A DNA stretch of 64,000 nt from Tectiglobus sp965223355 (GCA_965223355.1 CBDCWE010000003.1:3658001-3722000); one strand, 5' to 3'; counted from the first letter of the stretch, positions 25,546 through 34,659 are shown. The notes: a model not told the origin generated them from the letters alone. A program made the numbers and translations.

Positions 25546-26510
25546 ACGAGCGCGATCAGGGCCGCGATGCCGGCAAGCAAACCGCAGGCGGTGACCATGA
25601 CCGTCAGGGCACGGGCGATATCGTCCGGCGTTGCCGCCCGCCGCCCGCCGGCGTTCATCCAGGCATCGTCAATCCTTTGATCGCCATAGATGCGCGGCCC
25701 GGCGAGTGCCAGACCGAGGGCGCCGGCCATCGCTGCTTCCGGTCGTCCCGCATTGGGTGAGCGGTGTTTGTGCGCGTCCTGTAAGACCGCCGACAGGGCC
25801 TGCGACATCGACCCCCTGACCATCGGCGCAGCCACGGCGAGGAGCAGCGCCGCGATCCGTGCCGGGATCAGATTGACGACGTCATCGATGCGTGCTGGCG
25901 CCCAGCCGAAGGCCTCGTGGCGCGGGGTGCGGTGAGCGATCATGCTGTCGGCGGTGTTGATCATCTTGTAGGCGAACAGCGCCGGTAGTCCGCCGACGAG
26001 ATACCAGAACGCCGGCGCCACGACGCCGTCGCAGAAGTTTTCCGCCGTACTTTCAATGGCCGCCCGGCAGACGGCGGCCTCATCCAGACTTTCGGGATTG
26101 CGCCCGACGATCATGGCCACCGATTGTCGGGCCGCGGCGAGGCCGTGTTGCGCGAAGGCGCTGCGAACCGCGTCGACATGGGCGTAGAGGCTGCGCTGTG
26201 CCAGCAGCATGGCAACGATGATCACTTCGACGGCTAAGGCGATCGGATGGACGGCCAGCACCGCATGCAAGGTCCAGCCGGTGATGGCGGTGATGAAAAT
26301 CGCCAGCAGAATGGCGGCGATGCCGTTCTTGCGGCGCTGATATTCAGGAAGTGCATCGTCATTGAGGGCGTTGTCAAAAGCGTCGATCAACCGACCCATC
26401 CACGTCACCGGGTGCGCAGCGCGGCGCCACAGCCAGGGGGGATCGCCAATCCAGCCGTCGAGGATCATGGCGCCCAGCAAGAGGAGCGGTGCAAATTCGG
26501 ACAGCAGCAT
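25530..26510 (-). CDS. cobD: Adenosylcobinamide-phosphate synthase (CbiB/CobD)
   Basis: CobD (CbiB) attaches aminopropanol phosphate to adenosylcobyric acid at the inner membrane. The 326-residue membrane protein has DGWIGDPPWLWRRAAHPVTWMG near the N terminus (conserved GDP and HPV), RDPxxL-like GRNPESLDEAAVCRA, ESTAENFCDGVVAPAFWY, and PxxGRPEAAMAGALG. Its ATG overlaps the stop of the internally deleted cobC gene by one base, so the pair is still translationally coupled. Its 3' end overlaps cobQ. Confidence 0.95.
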   Translation of the reverse strand: MLLSEFAPLLLLGAMILDGWIGDPPWLWRRAAHPVTWMGRLIDAFDNALNDDALPEYQRRKNGIAAILLAIFITAITGWTLHAVLAVHPIALAVEVIIVAMLLAQRSLYAHVDAVRSAFAQHGLAAARQSVAMIVGRNPESLDEAAVCRAAIESTAENFCDGVVAPAFWYLVGGLPALFAYKMINTADSMIAHRTPRHEAFGWAPARIDDVVNLIPARIAALLLAVAAPMVRGSMSQALSAVLQDAHKHRSPNAGRPEAAMAGALGLALAGPRIYGDQRIDDAWMNAGGRRAATPDDIARALTVMVTACGLLAGIAALIALVQLLA

Positions 26511-26953
26511 TATCCAGGCTCGATAATCGCCCGGCAGGCTTGGAGCGCGGTCGCAAGGCGTCGATGGTCTTTGGTGCTGCCCGGCAACGCGAACCGCGGC
26601 CACGTCGGCTGGTGCGCGAAGCGGCGTGTCAGGATGCCGCGTCCTGCCAGCGCATTGTGAAGCGGGGTTAGCCGGGGATGCCGCGCCCGGCGACACAGCA
26701 ATGTGGCGGCCATGATCTCCAGGCCACTGGACTTGAGTGTTTCATCGAGACGTGCTGCTTGCTGCGCGTCGCGTGATGGCGCCGCAGCCGCCCGATCGCG
26801 GTCGGCCAAAGCCGCCAGTTTCCGCCAGGCGTGATCAGGGATCGGCGGCAACGGATAGGGCGCGGGCGCGATAGCTGTGGACAGATCCAACCAATTTTCG
26901 TTTGGTTTGCCGAACTGCGCACTTGCCCGGGAGATGTCGCCGCCGTGTTTCAT
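26510..26953 (-). pseudogene. Remnant of threonine-phosphate decarboxylase CobC with internal in-frame deletion
   Basis: The first ~45 residues (MKHGGDISRASAQFG, WLDLSTAIAPAPYPLP) match the N terminus of the PLP-dependent CobC, which makes aminopropanol phosphate. The last ~90 (ARLDETLKSSGLEIM, GILTRRFAHQPTW, FALPGS) match its C terminus. Total length is 147 residues, against about 330 for the family. The whole PLP-binding centre, with its catalytic lysine, is missing; the join is around DRDRAAAAPSRDAQQ. The frame stays open across the join and runs into cobD with a one-base overlap. It cannot work as an aminotransferase-fold enzyme. Confidence 0.82.
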
Positions 26954-27219
26954 GGCGTGCGTGATGTCATAAGCCGCACCGCCACACCAGCTGTTTGTCG
27001 TGCGGCATGGCGGCTTGCGGCAAACTTCCGTCGGTTTGCATGCTTGAGCAGGCCGCCAAGATCGTGTTAGCTGGACAACCAGCGATCGGCGCGCACCAGC
27101 GCGCGATGGCGATGTTGCGGACCCTGACGGGCGCAACATCTTCGCTTCTGAACGGATGGCGAAGTGATCGGGCTAGACCTGGCCGGGATGCCGAGCGCAA
27201 CGGACAAGGGGATCATATC

Positions 27220-27417
27220 ATGAAAGTTATCTCGAATATTGGCGCGCTGTCTGCGGCTGGCGCGGTGCTGCTGGCAGCCTTTGCCGCCAGCGCCCACCCC
27301 GGCCACACGGGCGAGATCGTCGCCGGTCACAGCCATTGGAGCGATGTTGCCGTAATAGCCGGTGCCGGCGCGCTGGTCTGGTGGCTGGCCCGGCGCATTT
27401 GGGCAAGGCGTCGATAA
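27220..27417 (+). CDS. Small exported or membrane protein with HPGH motif (DUF6732-like)
   Basis: The 65-residue product begins with a signal peptide-like helix (VISNIGALSAAGAVLLAAF) ending ASA. It then has HPGHTGEIVAGHSHW, with four histidines after the predicted cleavage site, and a second hydrophobic helix ending in RRIWARRR. Small HPGH proteins of this type occur beside alphaproteobacterial cobalamin or metal-transport genes. I believe they are called DUF6732, but this is from memory. A periplasmic metal-binding role is inference. ATG 27220 has AAGGGG at 27206. It lies about 220 bases before cbiX. Confidence 0.65.
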   Translation: MKVISNIGALSAAGAVLLAAFAASAHPGHTGEIVAGHSHWSDVAVIAGAGALVWWLARRIWARRR

Positions 27418-27458
27418 CGCGCGAACCGCAGGCTTCTGGCCCGGTTCGACGTGCGATG

Positions 27459-27512
27459 GCGCACACCGGGAGCGCACACTGGGCGCGCGCACTGGGGGGC
27501 GCACACTGGGCC
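27459..27512. repeat. Imperfect ~14-bp tandem repeat
   Basis: About four units close to GGCGCACACTGGG stand in a row in the gap between the HPGH protein and cbiX. Units differ by one or two bases. No gene overlaps it convincingly. Confidence 0.6.
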
Positions 27513-27634
27513 GGCGCATCCAACTGGTAGCACACACCAGCGCACGACGACGCGGCGCGGTGCCGGCCTTGCGGCGGGCTTGCGGCAATGTTGGCTGTTG
27601 GTGAACTGATCACAATCCGGAACCGAGATCACGT

Positions 27635-28777
27635 ATGGCAGAAAAAATCGGCGTTATGGTGTGCGGTCACGGCTCACGGTCACAGGCCGCGGTCGATGAG
27701 TTTTCCGTTGTCGCGCAAAAGCTGACCGCGAAGTTTCCCGATTGGCCGGTCGAATACGGCTATCTCGAATTTGCCAATCCCGTAATCCGCGCCGGCCTTG
27801 ATGCCTTGCGTGACAAGGGTGTCGCGCGCATTCTGGCCGTTCCGGGCATGTTGTTCGCGGCCGCCCACGCAAAAAACGACATCCCGTCGGTGCTCAACAG
27901 CTATCAGGCGGAAACCGGCATCAGGGTCGATTACGGTCGCGAACTTGGGCTTGATCCCAAGATGATCCGCGCCAGCGCCGATCGCATCCAGGCGGCCCTG
28001 GACCGGGCCAACGCCGATCATGGTGCACGCGATAACCACGACGTCTGCCTGGTCGTGATCGGTCGGGGTGCATCCGATCCGGATGCCAATTCCAACGTCT
28101 CGAAGATCGCCAGGATGTTGTGGGAAGGGTTTGGTTTCGGGTGGTGCGAAGTCGGCTATTCCGGTGTCACGTTTCCGTTGGTCGAACCGTGCCTGGAACA
28201 CGTAACGCGCCTTGGCTACAAGCGCGTCGTGGTGTTTCCGTACTTTCTGTTCACCGGCATTCTGATTGACAGGATCTACGGCTTTACCGATCAGGTTGCA
28301 GCGCGCAATCCGGATATTGAGTTTGTCAAGGCCGCCTACCTCAACGATCATGCCCAGGTGATCGACACGTTCGCGCAACGTGTCACGGAAATTCTCGACG
28401 GCCAGAACGCGATGAATTGTGCAATGTGCAAGTACCGCGCCCAGGTGCTGGGCTTCGAACACGAGGTTGGCACGCCGCAGGAAAGCCATCATCACCACGT
28501 CGAAGGCATGGGCGCATCGGCGCCGGGATCGCAGGTCGAGGATTGCGAGTTGTGCGATACGTTTTGCACCGGCAAGTGCCGCCTGGTCACCAATGCCGGG
28601 CGCAGTCACGGCCATCACCGCCATCATCACGACCACCATCATGGCCACGGACAACACCACCATCACGACCACCATCATGGCCACGGACAACACTACCATC
28701 ATGACCATCATCATTCCTATCCCCATGCCGACCACCCGCTCGGCCCGCGCAGCGTGCTGAGCGGGGACGATGAGTGA
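27635..28777 (+). CDS. cbiX: Sirohydrochlorin cobaltochelatase CbiX, long form
   Basis: CbiX inserts cobalt into sirohydrochlorin, the first committed step of the early-cobalt pathway. The 380-residue protein has two CbiX half-domains (about 1-130, with MVCGHGSRS carrying the metal-site histidine, and 140-260). Its tail is rich in cysteine and histidine: NCAMCKYR, CELCDTFCTGKC, then many HHH/DHHH runs to about residue 365. The tail includes a 36-bp tandem duplication (28631-28702). Long CbiX forms with an Fe-S-binding tail and a His-rich region are known in bacilli. It is the first gene of a five- to six-gene run through cobM. Confidence 0.93.
   Translation: MAEKIGVMVCGHGSRSQAAVDEFSVVAQKLTAKFPDWPVEYGYLEFANPVIRAGLDALRDKGVARILAVPGMLFAAAHAKNDIPSVLNSYQAETGIRVDYGRELGLDPKMIRASADRIQAALDRANADHGARDNHDVCLVVIGRGASDPDANSNVSKIARMLWEGFGFGWCEVGYSGVTFPLVEPCLEHVTRLGYKRVVVFPYFLFTGILIDRIYGFTDQVAARNPDIEFVKAAYLNDHAQVIDTFAQRVTEILDGQNAMNCAMCKYRAQVLGFEHEVGTPQESHHHHVEGMGASAPGSQVEDCELCDTFCTGKCRLVTNAGRSHGHHRHHHDHHHGHGQHHHHDHHHGHGQHYHHDHHHSYPHADHPLGPRSVLSGDDE
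28631..28702 (+). repeat. 36-bp tandem duplication in the His-rich tail of cbiX
   Basis: Two nearly identical 36-bp units (28631-28666 and 28667-28702) encode DHHHGHGQ-type repeats. The period is a multiple of three, so the frame is kept. Confidence 0.85.
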
Positions 28778-28780
28778 GCG

Positions 28781-29416
28781 ATGACCCTCGCCTATCTCAA
28801 AGATCCGGCCGCGATCTATCGCTTGTCCTTCGACACGATCCGTCGTGAACTCAACGTCGCGGGTCTTGATGATGATCATGCGCGTATCGCCGTTCGTGTC
28901 GCGCACGCCTCGGGAATGTGCGATATCGTCGATGACCTGAGATTTGGCGGCGATGTCGCAGCCGCAGCCCGCTGTGCCTTGGCGGCGCGACGGGCAGTCT
29001 TCACCGACGTCGAAATGGTCCGCGTTGCGATTAAAACGGAACAACTGCCGCCCGATATCGCTGTTCGCTGCACGCTCAACGACCCGCGCACTGGCGACAA
29101 TGCGCGGCGCTGGCGAACCACCCGTTCGGCCGCCGCGGTTTCGGCGTGGAAGGATGAGCTTGCCGGCGCCGTTGTCATTGTTGGCAATGCACCGACGGCG
29201 CTGTTTGCATTGCTGGAACTGATCGATGCCGGTGGTCCGAAGCCGGCTGCGGTGTTCGCCTTTCCGGTCGGCTTTGTCGGTGCCGCCGAGGCCAAACAGG
29301 AACTCGTCTCAAGTCCACGTGGCCTCAGCTTCGCGACCTTGCTCGGGCGCCGTGGCGGCAGTGCGATGGCGGCGGCCGCCTTCAATGCTATCCTTATCGG
29401 CGCCGGTGAACGATGA
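28781..29416 (+). CDS. cobH: Precorrin-8X methylmutase
   Basis: CobH (CbiC) moves the C11 methyl group to C12 to form (hydrogeno)byrinic acid. The 211-residue protein has the catalytic histidine in RVAHASGM (H42), DVEMVRVAI, VVIVGNAPTALF, and FPVGFVGAAEAK, all standard. ATG 28781 comes 3 bases after cbiX, and the last bases overlap cobL by ATGA. Aerobic and anaerobic forms cannot be told apart from sequence alone. Confidence 0.96.
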   Translation: MTLAYLKDPAAIYRLSFDTIRRELNVAGLDDDHARIAVRVAHASGMCDIVDDLRFGGDVAAAARCALAARRAVFTDVEMVRVAIKTEQLPPDIAVRCTLNDPRTGDNARRWRTTRSAAAVSAWKDELAGAVVIVGNAPTALFALLELIDAGGPKPAAVFAFPVGFVGAAEAKQELVSSPRGLSFATLLGRRGGSAMAAAAFNAILIGAGER

Positions 29417-30618
29417 CGGCCTGGCTGACGATTGTCGGGATCGGGCTCGATGGCTTGGCATCCGCGCCCGCGGCGGCCCGGGTCGTAATCGACCGGGCCG
29501 ACATGGTGGCGGGCTCGGCGCGATTGTTGGATCTGGCAGCGATCGACGCCGGGCGCAGGTATGCGTGGCCGACACCGTTCAGCGACGGCGTCGAACACGT
29601 CCTCCGAGCCCGAGGACGCGCGGTTGTGGTGCTGGCGACCGGCGATCCCATGCACTTTGGTGTCGGTGCAACTTTTGCCGCGCGCCTGCCGGCCGAGGAG
29701 TTTACGGTGCTGCCCGCACCTTCGGCATTTTCGCATGCAGCCGCGCGCATGGGTTGGGCCTTGCAGGATGTCGCCTGCATTTCCCTGCACGGCCGGCCTC
29801 TGGAAGTGCTGCACGCTGCCATCGCACCGGGCGCCAGGTTGTTCATCCTGACGCGCGATGGCGATGCACCGGCCAAGATCATGAGTTTGATGTTGCAGGC
29901 AGGCTACGGGCCGAGCCACGTCAGCATTCTCGAGAATCTCGGCGGCGCCAACGAAGCGCGGCATGATCTCAAGGTCGAAGAGCATGACTTTACCAGCTAT
30001 GCGGACTTGAACATCATGGCGGTGGCGTGCGCGATCGAGCCCGATGTGCATTATCTGCCGCCGCTTCCCGGACTGCCGGACGGCGCCTTCCTGCATGACG
30101 GCCAGATCACCAAACGCGAGGTGCGGGCGCTGTCGCTGTCGGCGCTTGCACCGGCACCGCGACAGCGTCTCTGGGATGTCGGCGCCGGCTGCGGTTCCGT
30201 CGCCGTTGAATGGTTGCGATGTGGTGCGAATGTCAGTGCCGTTGCCTTCGAGTGCGATCCGGAACGCGTCGGTATGATCGAGCAGAACGCGCTGCGCCTC
30301 GGCGTGCCGCAGCTTTCGGTCGTTGCCGGTCGTGCGCCCGCCATCCTCGACGGTCAGGCTGCACCCGATGCCGTCTTCCACGGTGGTGCGATCACAGATG
30401 ACGACGTGTTCGAAGCGTGCTGGCGGGCGCTCACGTCGGGTGGTCGTTTGGTTGCCAATGCCGTCACCCTGGAGGGCGAGGCGGCATTGGCCCGGCGACA
30501 CGGAGAGTTCGGTGGCGACCTTGTCGGGCTGGCGGTCGCCCGGGCCGGTGCCGTCGGCCGGTTCCGCGCCATGCAACCGGCCATGACCGTAACGCAGTGG
30601 CGGGTGATGAAACCATGA
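29413..30618 (+). CDS. cobL: Precorrin-6Y C5,15-methyltransferase (decarboxylating)
   Basis: CobL methylates C5 and C15 and removes the C12 acetate carboxyl. The 401-residue protein is the fused form: a CbiE-type tetrapyrrole methylase (1-200; TIVGIGLDGLA, VVVLATGDPMHFGVG) followed by a CbiT-type SAM domain (205-395; WDVGAGCGSVAVEW near 253). It overlaps cobH and cobI by four bases at each side, implying coupled translation. Confidence 0.96.
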   Translation: MTAWLTIVGIGLDGLASAPAAARVVIDRADMVAGSARLLDLAAIDAGRRYAWPTPFSDGVEHVLRARGRAVVVLATGDPMHFGVGATFAARLPAEEFTVLPAPSAFSHAAARMGWALQDVACISLHGRPLEVLHAAIAPGARLFILTRDGDAPAKIMSLMLQAGYGPSHVSILENLGGANEARHDLKVEEHDFTSYADLNIMAVACAIEPDVHYLPPLPGLPDGAFLHDGQITKREVRALSLSALAPAPRQRLWDVGAGCGSVAVEWLRCGANVSAVAFECDPERVGMIEQNALRLGVPQLSVVAGRAPAILDGQAAPDAVFHGGAITDDDVFEACWRALTSGGRLVANAVTLEGEAALARRHGEFGGDLVGLAVARAGAVGRFRAMQPAMTVTQWRVMKP

Positions 30619-31334
30619 ACCGATCCCATTCCGCCGCGCGCTTCTATGTTGTCGGGGTCGGTCCGGGAGCACCGGATCTGATGACGTTGAAGGCGGTTCG
30701 CCTGATCGGCATGGCGGACGTCATTGCGTATCCGATGACGGCGGACGGGCAATCGAAGGCGCGGCGCACGGCGGCCGACTACATTACGCCGCATCACGAG
30801 GAACTGCCGTTTCGGTTGCCGATGGCGCTCGACCCGGCGCCGGCGCAGGCTGCCTATGACGGCGCCGCGCAGCAGATCCGGGCGCACCTCGAGGCCGGCC
30901 GTTCCATTGCCCTTCTGTGTGAAGGCGATCCCTTTCTCTACGGCAGCGCCATGCATTTGTTTGTCCGGCTGGCGCGGGATTTCACGACCCGGGTTGTGCC
31001 CGGCGTTTCGTCGGTGACGGCCGGTGCGGCGGCTGCCGGTCTGCCGCTTGCAAGCAGAACCGAGACGTTGAAAGTGGTGCCGGCGACGTTGTCCGAGGCG
31101 CGGCTGAACGAGGAGTTGGCGCGAACTGATGCGGCCATCATCGTCAAGGTCGGCCGACACTTTGCGAAGGTCCGCCGCGTGATTGAAGGGCGCGGCCTCA
31201 AAGCTGCCGCCGTGCTCGTTGAAGCTGTGTCTCATGACGAGCAGCGGGTCTTCGATTGGTCGCAGATCAACGATGACGAGCATGCTTACTTTTCGATGAT
31301 CATCCTTTCGCGTCACGACAGGATTGCGCCATGA
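30615..31334 (+). CDS. cobI: Precorrin-2 C20-methyltransferase
   Basis: CobI (CbiL) adds the methyl group at C20 to precorrin-2 or its cobalt form. The 239-residue protein has the N-terminal VGVGPGAPDLMTLKAVR motif, ALLCEGDPFLYGS, and VVPGVSSVTAGAAAAGLPL, standard for this tetrapyrrole methylase. ATG 30615 overlaps the cobL TGA, and the end overlaps the next gene by ATGA. Confidence 0.95.
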   Translation: MNRSHSAARFYVVGVGPGAPDLMTLKAVRLIGMADVIAYPMTADGQSKARRTAADYITPHHEELPFRLPMALDPAPAQAAYDGAAQQIRAHLEAGRSIALLCEGDPFLYGSAMHLFVRLARDFTTRVVPGVSSVTAGAAAAGLPLASRTETLKVVPATLSEARLNEELARTDAAIIVKVGRHFAKVRRVIEGRGLKAAAVLVEAVSHDEQRVFDWSQINDDEHAYFSMIILSRHDRIAP

Positions 31335-33142
31335 GCGCGGTCGTCGTCGCACTCGGCCCGTCGGGCGCTAAGCTGGCGCGGCGGCTGGTGCGGGTGCTCG
31401 GCGATGCGGAATTGCACGGGCTTGCGCGGCGGGTTGATGATGCCGACGTCTTGTTCACCGACGTCGGGCCACATTTGCGCCGGTGTTTCCGGGACGGGCG
31501 GGCGATCATCGGCGTCTGTTCGAGCGCCATCCTGATCCGCGCCATTGGCCCCGTGCTGGCGGACAAACTTAGAGAGCGCCCGGTGCTGGCCGTGGCCGAA
31601 GATGGCAGCGCTGTCGTGCCGCTGGTCGGTGGGCATCGGGGCGCAAACGAACTGGCGCGCCGGCTTGGCCAGGCGCTGGCAGTGACAGCGGCGATCACGA
31701 CGGCCGGAGACGTTGTGCTCGGCGCAGCCTTGGACGCGCCGCCGGCGGGTTGGACGCTGGCCAACGTCGATGCCGCGAAGGCGGTTATGGCTGACATTCT
31801 TGCCGGCGCATCGGTCGAGATGTCGGACGAGCTGGATTGGCTCGATGCGACGCGGTTCAACCGTGCTGCGGCGGGTGACGTGCGCCTGACGGCGGCGCTG
31901 GCGCCGCGCGAACCAGGGCCGCGCGAACTCGTTTATCATCCCCGCCGGGTGGTCGTCGGGGTTGGTTCCGACCGTGGTTGCCCGGCCGCGGATCTGGTCG
32001 CACTGGTCGATGCCGCGATCCGAGACGCCGGTGTTGCCATCGCAACGATCGCATGCGTGGCCTCGCTCGAGCGCAAGGCGGATGAGGCCGGCGTTCATGC
32101 CGTCGCCGATCATCTCGGCGTGCCGGCGCGCTTTCTGAACGCCGCCGCGATCAATGCGGCGGCAGACCGCATTCCCAATCCATCATCGGTGGTGATGGCC
32201 GCGGTCGGTGTTGCGGGTGTGGCGGAGGGTGCGGCACTGGCCGCTAGTGGCGCGCCCAGCCTCGCCATAGAAAAGCGCAAGTCGAGGCGGGCAACCTGCG
32301 CGATCGCCGTCTCAGATGCGATCATCGATCCGCTGCGTGTCGGGCGCGCCCGCGGCACGTTGGCCGTTGTCGGCGTCGGACCCGGCACCGCCGCCTGGCG
32401 CAGCCGCGAAGCCGTCGAGTTGCTGACACGGTCGTCGGACTGGGTTGGCTACGGCCGCTATCTTGACCTCGTCAGCGATCTGCGCCGGGCGCAGGCCGAG
32501 CATCGCTTTGCGCTCGGTGATGAGGAACTGCGTGTGCGTCATGCGCTGGAACTGGCCGGCGAGGGCCGTGATGTTGCGCTGATCTGCTCCGGTGATGCCG
32601 GCATCTATGCCATGGCGGCGCTGGTTTGCGAATTGATGGCGCTGCCACCGGAAACGAGCAGGCTCAGCGACGGTGCCGGCCGCGTCGCATTGGCCTTTGT
32701 GCCCGGGATTTCTGCCTTCCAGGCGGCCGCCGCGCGCGCTGGGGCACCGATCGGTCACGACTTCTGCTGCATCTCGCTGTCCGATCTGTTGACGCCGTGG
32801 CCGGTGATCGAGAACCGGATCAGGGCGGCGGCGGTAGGTGATTTCGTCGTTGCGTTCTACAATCCGCGCTCGACGCGGCGGCACGATCAGCTGGACCGCG
32901 CCCTCGCGCTGATCGCACGATACCGATCACCTGAGACGCCGGTCATCATCGCCAGCAACCTTGGCCGCCCGGATGAGACGCTGACCTATGCAACTCTGAC
33001 GTCGATTGAGACAGCGCAGGTCGACATGTTGTCCCTGGTGATGGTCGGCTCCAGCACCACTGAGACATGCCAAATGGGCGACGGCCGCACCTTGGTGTTT
33101 ACGCCGCGCGGCTACGCGGCCAAGCGGGAGACAGCGCAATGA
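31331..33142 (+). CDS. cobJ: Fused CbiG and precorrin-3B C17-methyltransferase (CobJ/CbiH)
   Basis: The 603-residue protein joins two activities. Residues 1-330 are CbiG/CobE-like: GPHLRRCFRDGRAIIGVCSS, PLVGGHRGANELAR, and the C-terminal VGVGSDRGCPA, CVASLERKADEAGV and AALAASGAPSLAIEKRKS. Residues 345-600 are a tetrapyrrole methylase (VVGVGPGTAAWRSREAVE, ICSGDAGIYAMA, FYNPRSTRR). CobJ/CbiH methylates C17 with ring contraction, and CbiG opens the resulting lactone in the cobalt-containing pathway. The fusion fits an early-cobalt ring contraction. It is coupled to cobI and cobM by ATGA overlaps. Confidence 0.94.
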   Translation: MSAVVVALGPSGAKLARRLVRVLGDAELHGLARRVDDADVLFTDVGPHLRRCFRDGRAIIGVCSSAILIRAIGPVLADKLRERPVLAVAEDGSAVVPLVGGHRGANELARRLGQALAVTAAITTAGDVVLGAALDAPPAGWTLANVDAAKAVMADILAGASVEMSDELDWLDATRFNRAAAGDVRLTAALAPREPGPRELVYHPRRVVVGVGSDRGCPAADLVALVDAAIRDAGVAIATIACVASLERKADEAGVHAVADHLGVPARFLNAAAINAAADRIPNPSSVVMAAVGVAGVAEGAALAASGAPSLAIEKRKSRRATCAIAVSDAIIDPLRVGRARGTLAVVGVGPGTAAWRSREAVELLTRSSDWVGYGRYLDLVSDLRRAQAEHRFALGDEELRVRHALELAGEGRDVALICSGDAGIYAMAALVCELMALPPETSRLSDGAGRVALAFVPGISAFQAAAARAGAPIGHDFCCISLSDLLTPWPVIENRIRAAAVGDFVVAFYNPRSTRRHDQLDRALALIARYRSPETPVIIASNLGRPDETLTYATLTSIETAQVDMLSLVMVGSSTTETCQMGDGRTLVFTPRGYAAKRETAQ

Positions 33143-33915
33143 CGGTCTATTTCATCGGTGCCGGGCCCGGCGCAGCTGATCTCATCACCGTGCGCGGCTT
33201 GACGTTGATCCAAAGGTGCCCGGTCTGCCTTTACGCAGGTTCATTGGTGCCGGGCGAAATCGTCGCCGCGGCGCCGGACGGGGCAAGGCTGATCGACACC
33301 GCGCCGATGACGCTCGACCAGATCATTGCCGAGATCGAGCACGCCGAACAGGCCGGCCATGACGTTGCACGTGTCCATTCCGGCGATCCGTCAATCTACG
33401 GTGCAATCGCCGAGCAGATGCGCCGCCTGGACGGCCTCGGCATCGCCTACGAGGTGGTGCCCGGGGTTCCGGCCTTTGCAGCCGCGGCGGCGGTTCTGAA
33501 ATCGGAACTGACGTTGCCGGAAATCGCGCAAACGGTGATCCTGACGCGGACGGCCATGAAGGCGTCGCGCATGCCGCCCGGCGAAGACCTGGCGACGCTG
33601 GGCCGGTCGGGCGCGACGCTGGCAATTCACCTATCGGTGCGCAATCTCAAGCATATCCGTTGCGAGCTTGCGCCTCACTATGGCGAGGACTGTCCGGTCA
33701 TCGTCGTCTACCGCGCGACCTGGCCCGATCAGCAAATCATTCGCGGGACGCTGGCGGATATCGCGCAGCAAGTTCGCGCCGCCAAAATCACGCGCACAGC
33801 GTTGGTGCTGGTCGGGCGGGTGTTCGGCAACGCCCGGAACTTTCGCGATTCAGCGCTCTACGATGCCGCCCACCAGCACATTCTGCGTCATCGCAAAACG
33901 TCTCAGGTGGCGTGA
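33139..33915 (+). CDS. cobM: Precorrin-4 C11-methyltransferase
   Basis: CobM (CbiF) methylates C11 of (cobalt-)precorrin-4. The 258-residue protein has YFIGAGPGAADLITVRG, CLYAGSLVP, VHSGDPSIYGAIAEQ and VVPGVPAFAAAAA, the expected pattern. ATG 33139 overlaps the cobJ stop. The last 13 bases overlap the convergent cobK gene, so the two transcripts meet there. Confidence 0.96.
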   Translation: MTVYFIGAGPGAADLITVRGLTLIQRCPVCLYAGSLVPGEIVAAAPDGARLIDTAPMTLDQIIAEIEHAEQAGHDVARVHSGDPSIYGAIAEQMRRLDGLGIAYEVVPGVPAFAAAAAVLKSELTLPEIAQTVILTRTAMKASRMPPGEDLATLGRSGATLAIHLSVRNLKHIRCELAPHYGEDCPVIVVYRATWPDQQIIRGTLADIAQQVRAAKITRTALVLVGRVFGNARNFRDSALYDAAHQHILRHRKTSQVA

Positions 33916-34658
33916 TGGTCGAGCAACGCCAGCATTTCGTCGACGGTTTCGGCATCGGCCGGCGCTGCGCCCGGCGGCCGTTCGATCATGATGACAGGAA
34001 CCGACAGCGAGCGGGCAGCATCGAGCTTGGCGTCAACGGCATCGCTGCCGGCATTCTTGGTCACGAGTACCCTTGCACCGGCTTTGCGCAGCAAGGAGCG
34101 TTCGCCCTCAAGGCTGAACGGCGGGCGGTCCAGGATGACCGAGATATGATCTGGCAGCGGTTCGGCGGGCGCTTCGATCATGCGCGCGTGGATGGTGACA
34201 TCGCGGCGTGCCGCGAACGGTTGCAATTGCTTGCCGCCGACCGTGAGAAGCACCGTTGCGCCGGTTTCGATGAGGTCGGCGGCGTGCGCGACGTCGGTGG
34301 CACTGGTCCAATCGTCGTTCTCACGAGGCAGCCATGGCGGCCGGCACAGCCGCAGGACAGTACATCGCGCATCCGCTGCCGCCCGCGCCGCATTGGCCGA
34401 AATCCGAATGGCGAACGGGTGGGTGGCGTCGATCACGATGTCGACCATCGTCGCGCGGATGTAGGCGGCAAGGCCGGCGCTGCCGCCGAAGCCGCCGGTT
34501 CGCACTGGTCCGGCAATCGCCACGGGGGTGGTCGTGATGCCGGCGAGTGATGTTGTGAGCGTGAACCGTTTATCGTCTCCAAGCCGTTGGGCCAGCGCGC
34601 GGGCTTCGGCGGTGCCACCGAGGATCAAGACACGTTTCGGCGATCGGCGCGGCGGCAT
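33903..34658 (-). CDS. cobK: Precorrin-6A reductase
   Basis: CobK (CbiJ) reduces (cobalt-)precorrin-6A with NAD(P)H. The 251-residue protein begins RVLILGGTAEARALAQ, has VDIVIDATHPFAIRISANA, LTVGGKQLQPFAAR, and LVTKNAGSDAVDAKLDAA near the C terminus. ATG 34658 gives the family length, two bases past the cbiD stop, so it is the second gene of a leftward cbiD-cobK pair. Longer in-frame starts run into cbiD and are rejected. Confidence 0.95.
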   Translation of the reverse strand: MPPRRSPKRVLILGGTAEARALAQRLGDDKRFTLTTSLAGITTTPVAIAGPVRTGGFGGSAGLAAYIRATMVDIVIDATHPFAIRISANAARAAADARCTVLRLCRPPWLPRENDDWTSATDVAHAADLIETGATVLLTVGGKQLQPFAARRDVTIHARMIEAPAEPLPDHISVILDRPPFSLEGERSLLRKAGARVLVTKNAGSDAVDAKLDAARSLSVPVIMIERPPGAAPADAETVDEMLALLDHHAT

Positions 34659-34659
34659 G

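Noticed and set aside
26954..27219. Possible second cobalamin riboswitch before the HPGH protein and cbiX
   Set aside because: No B12 box or other conserved aptamer segments were found on either strand.
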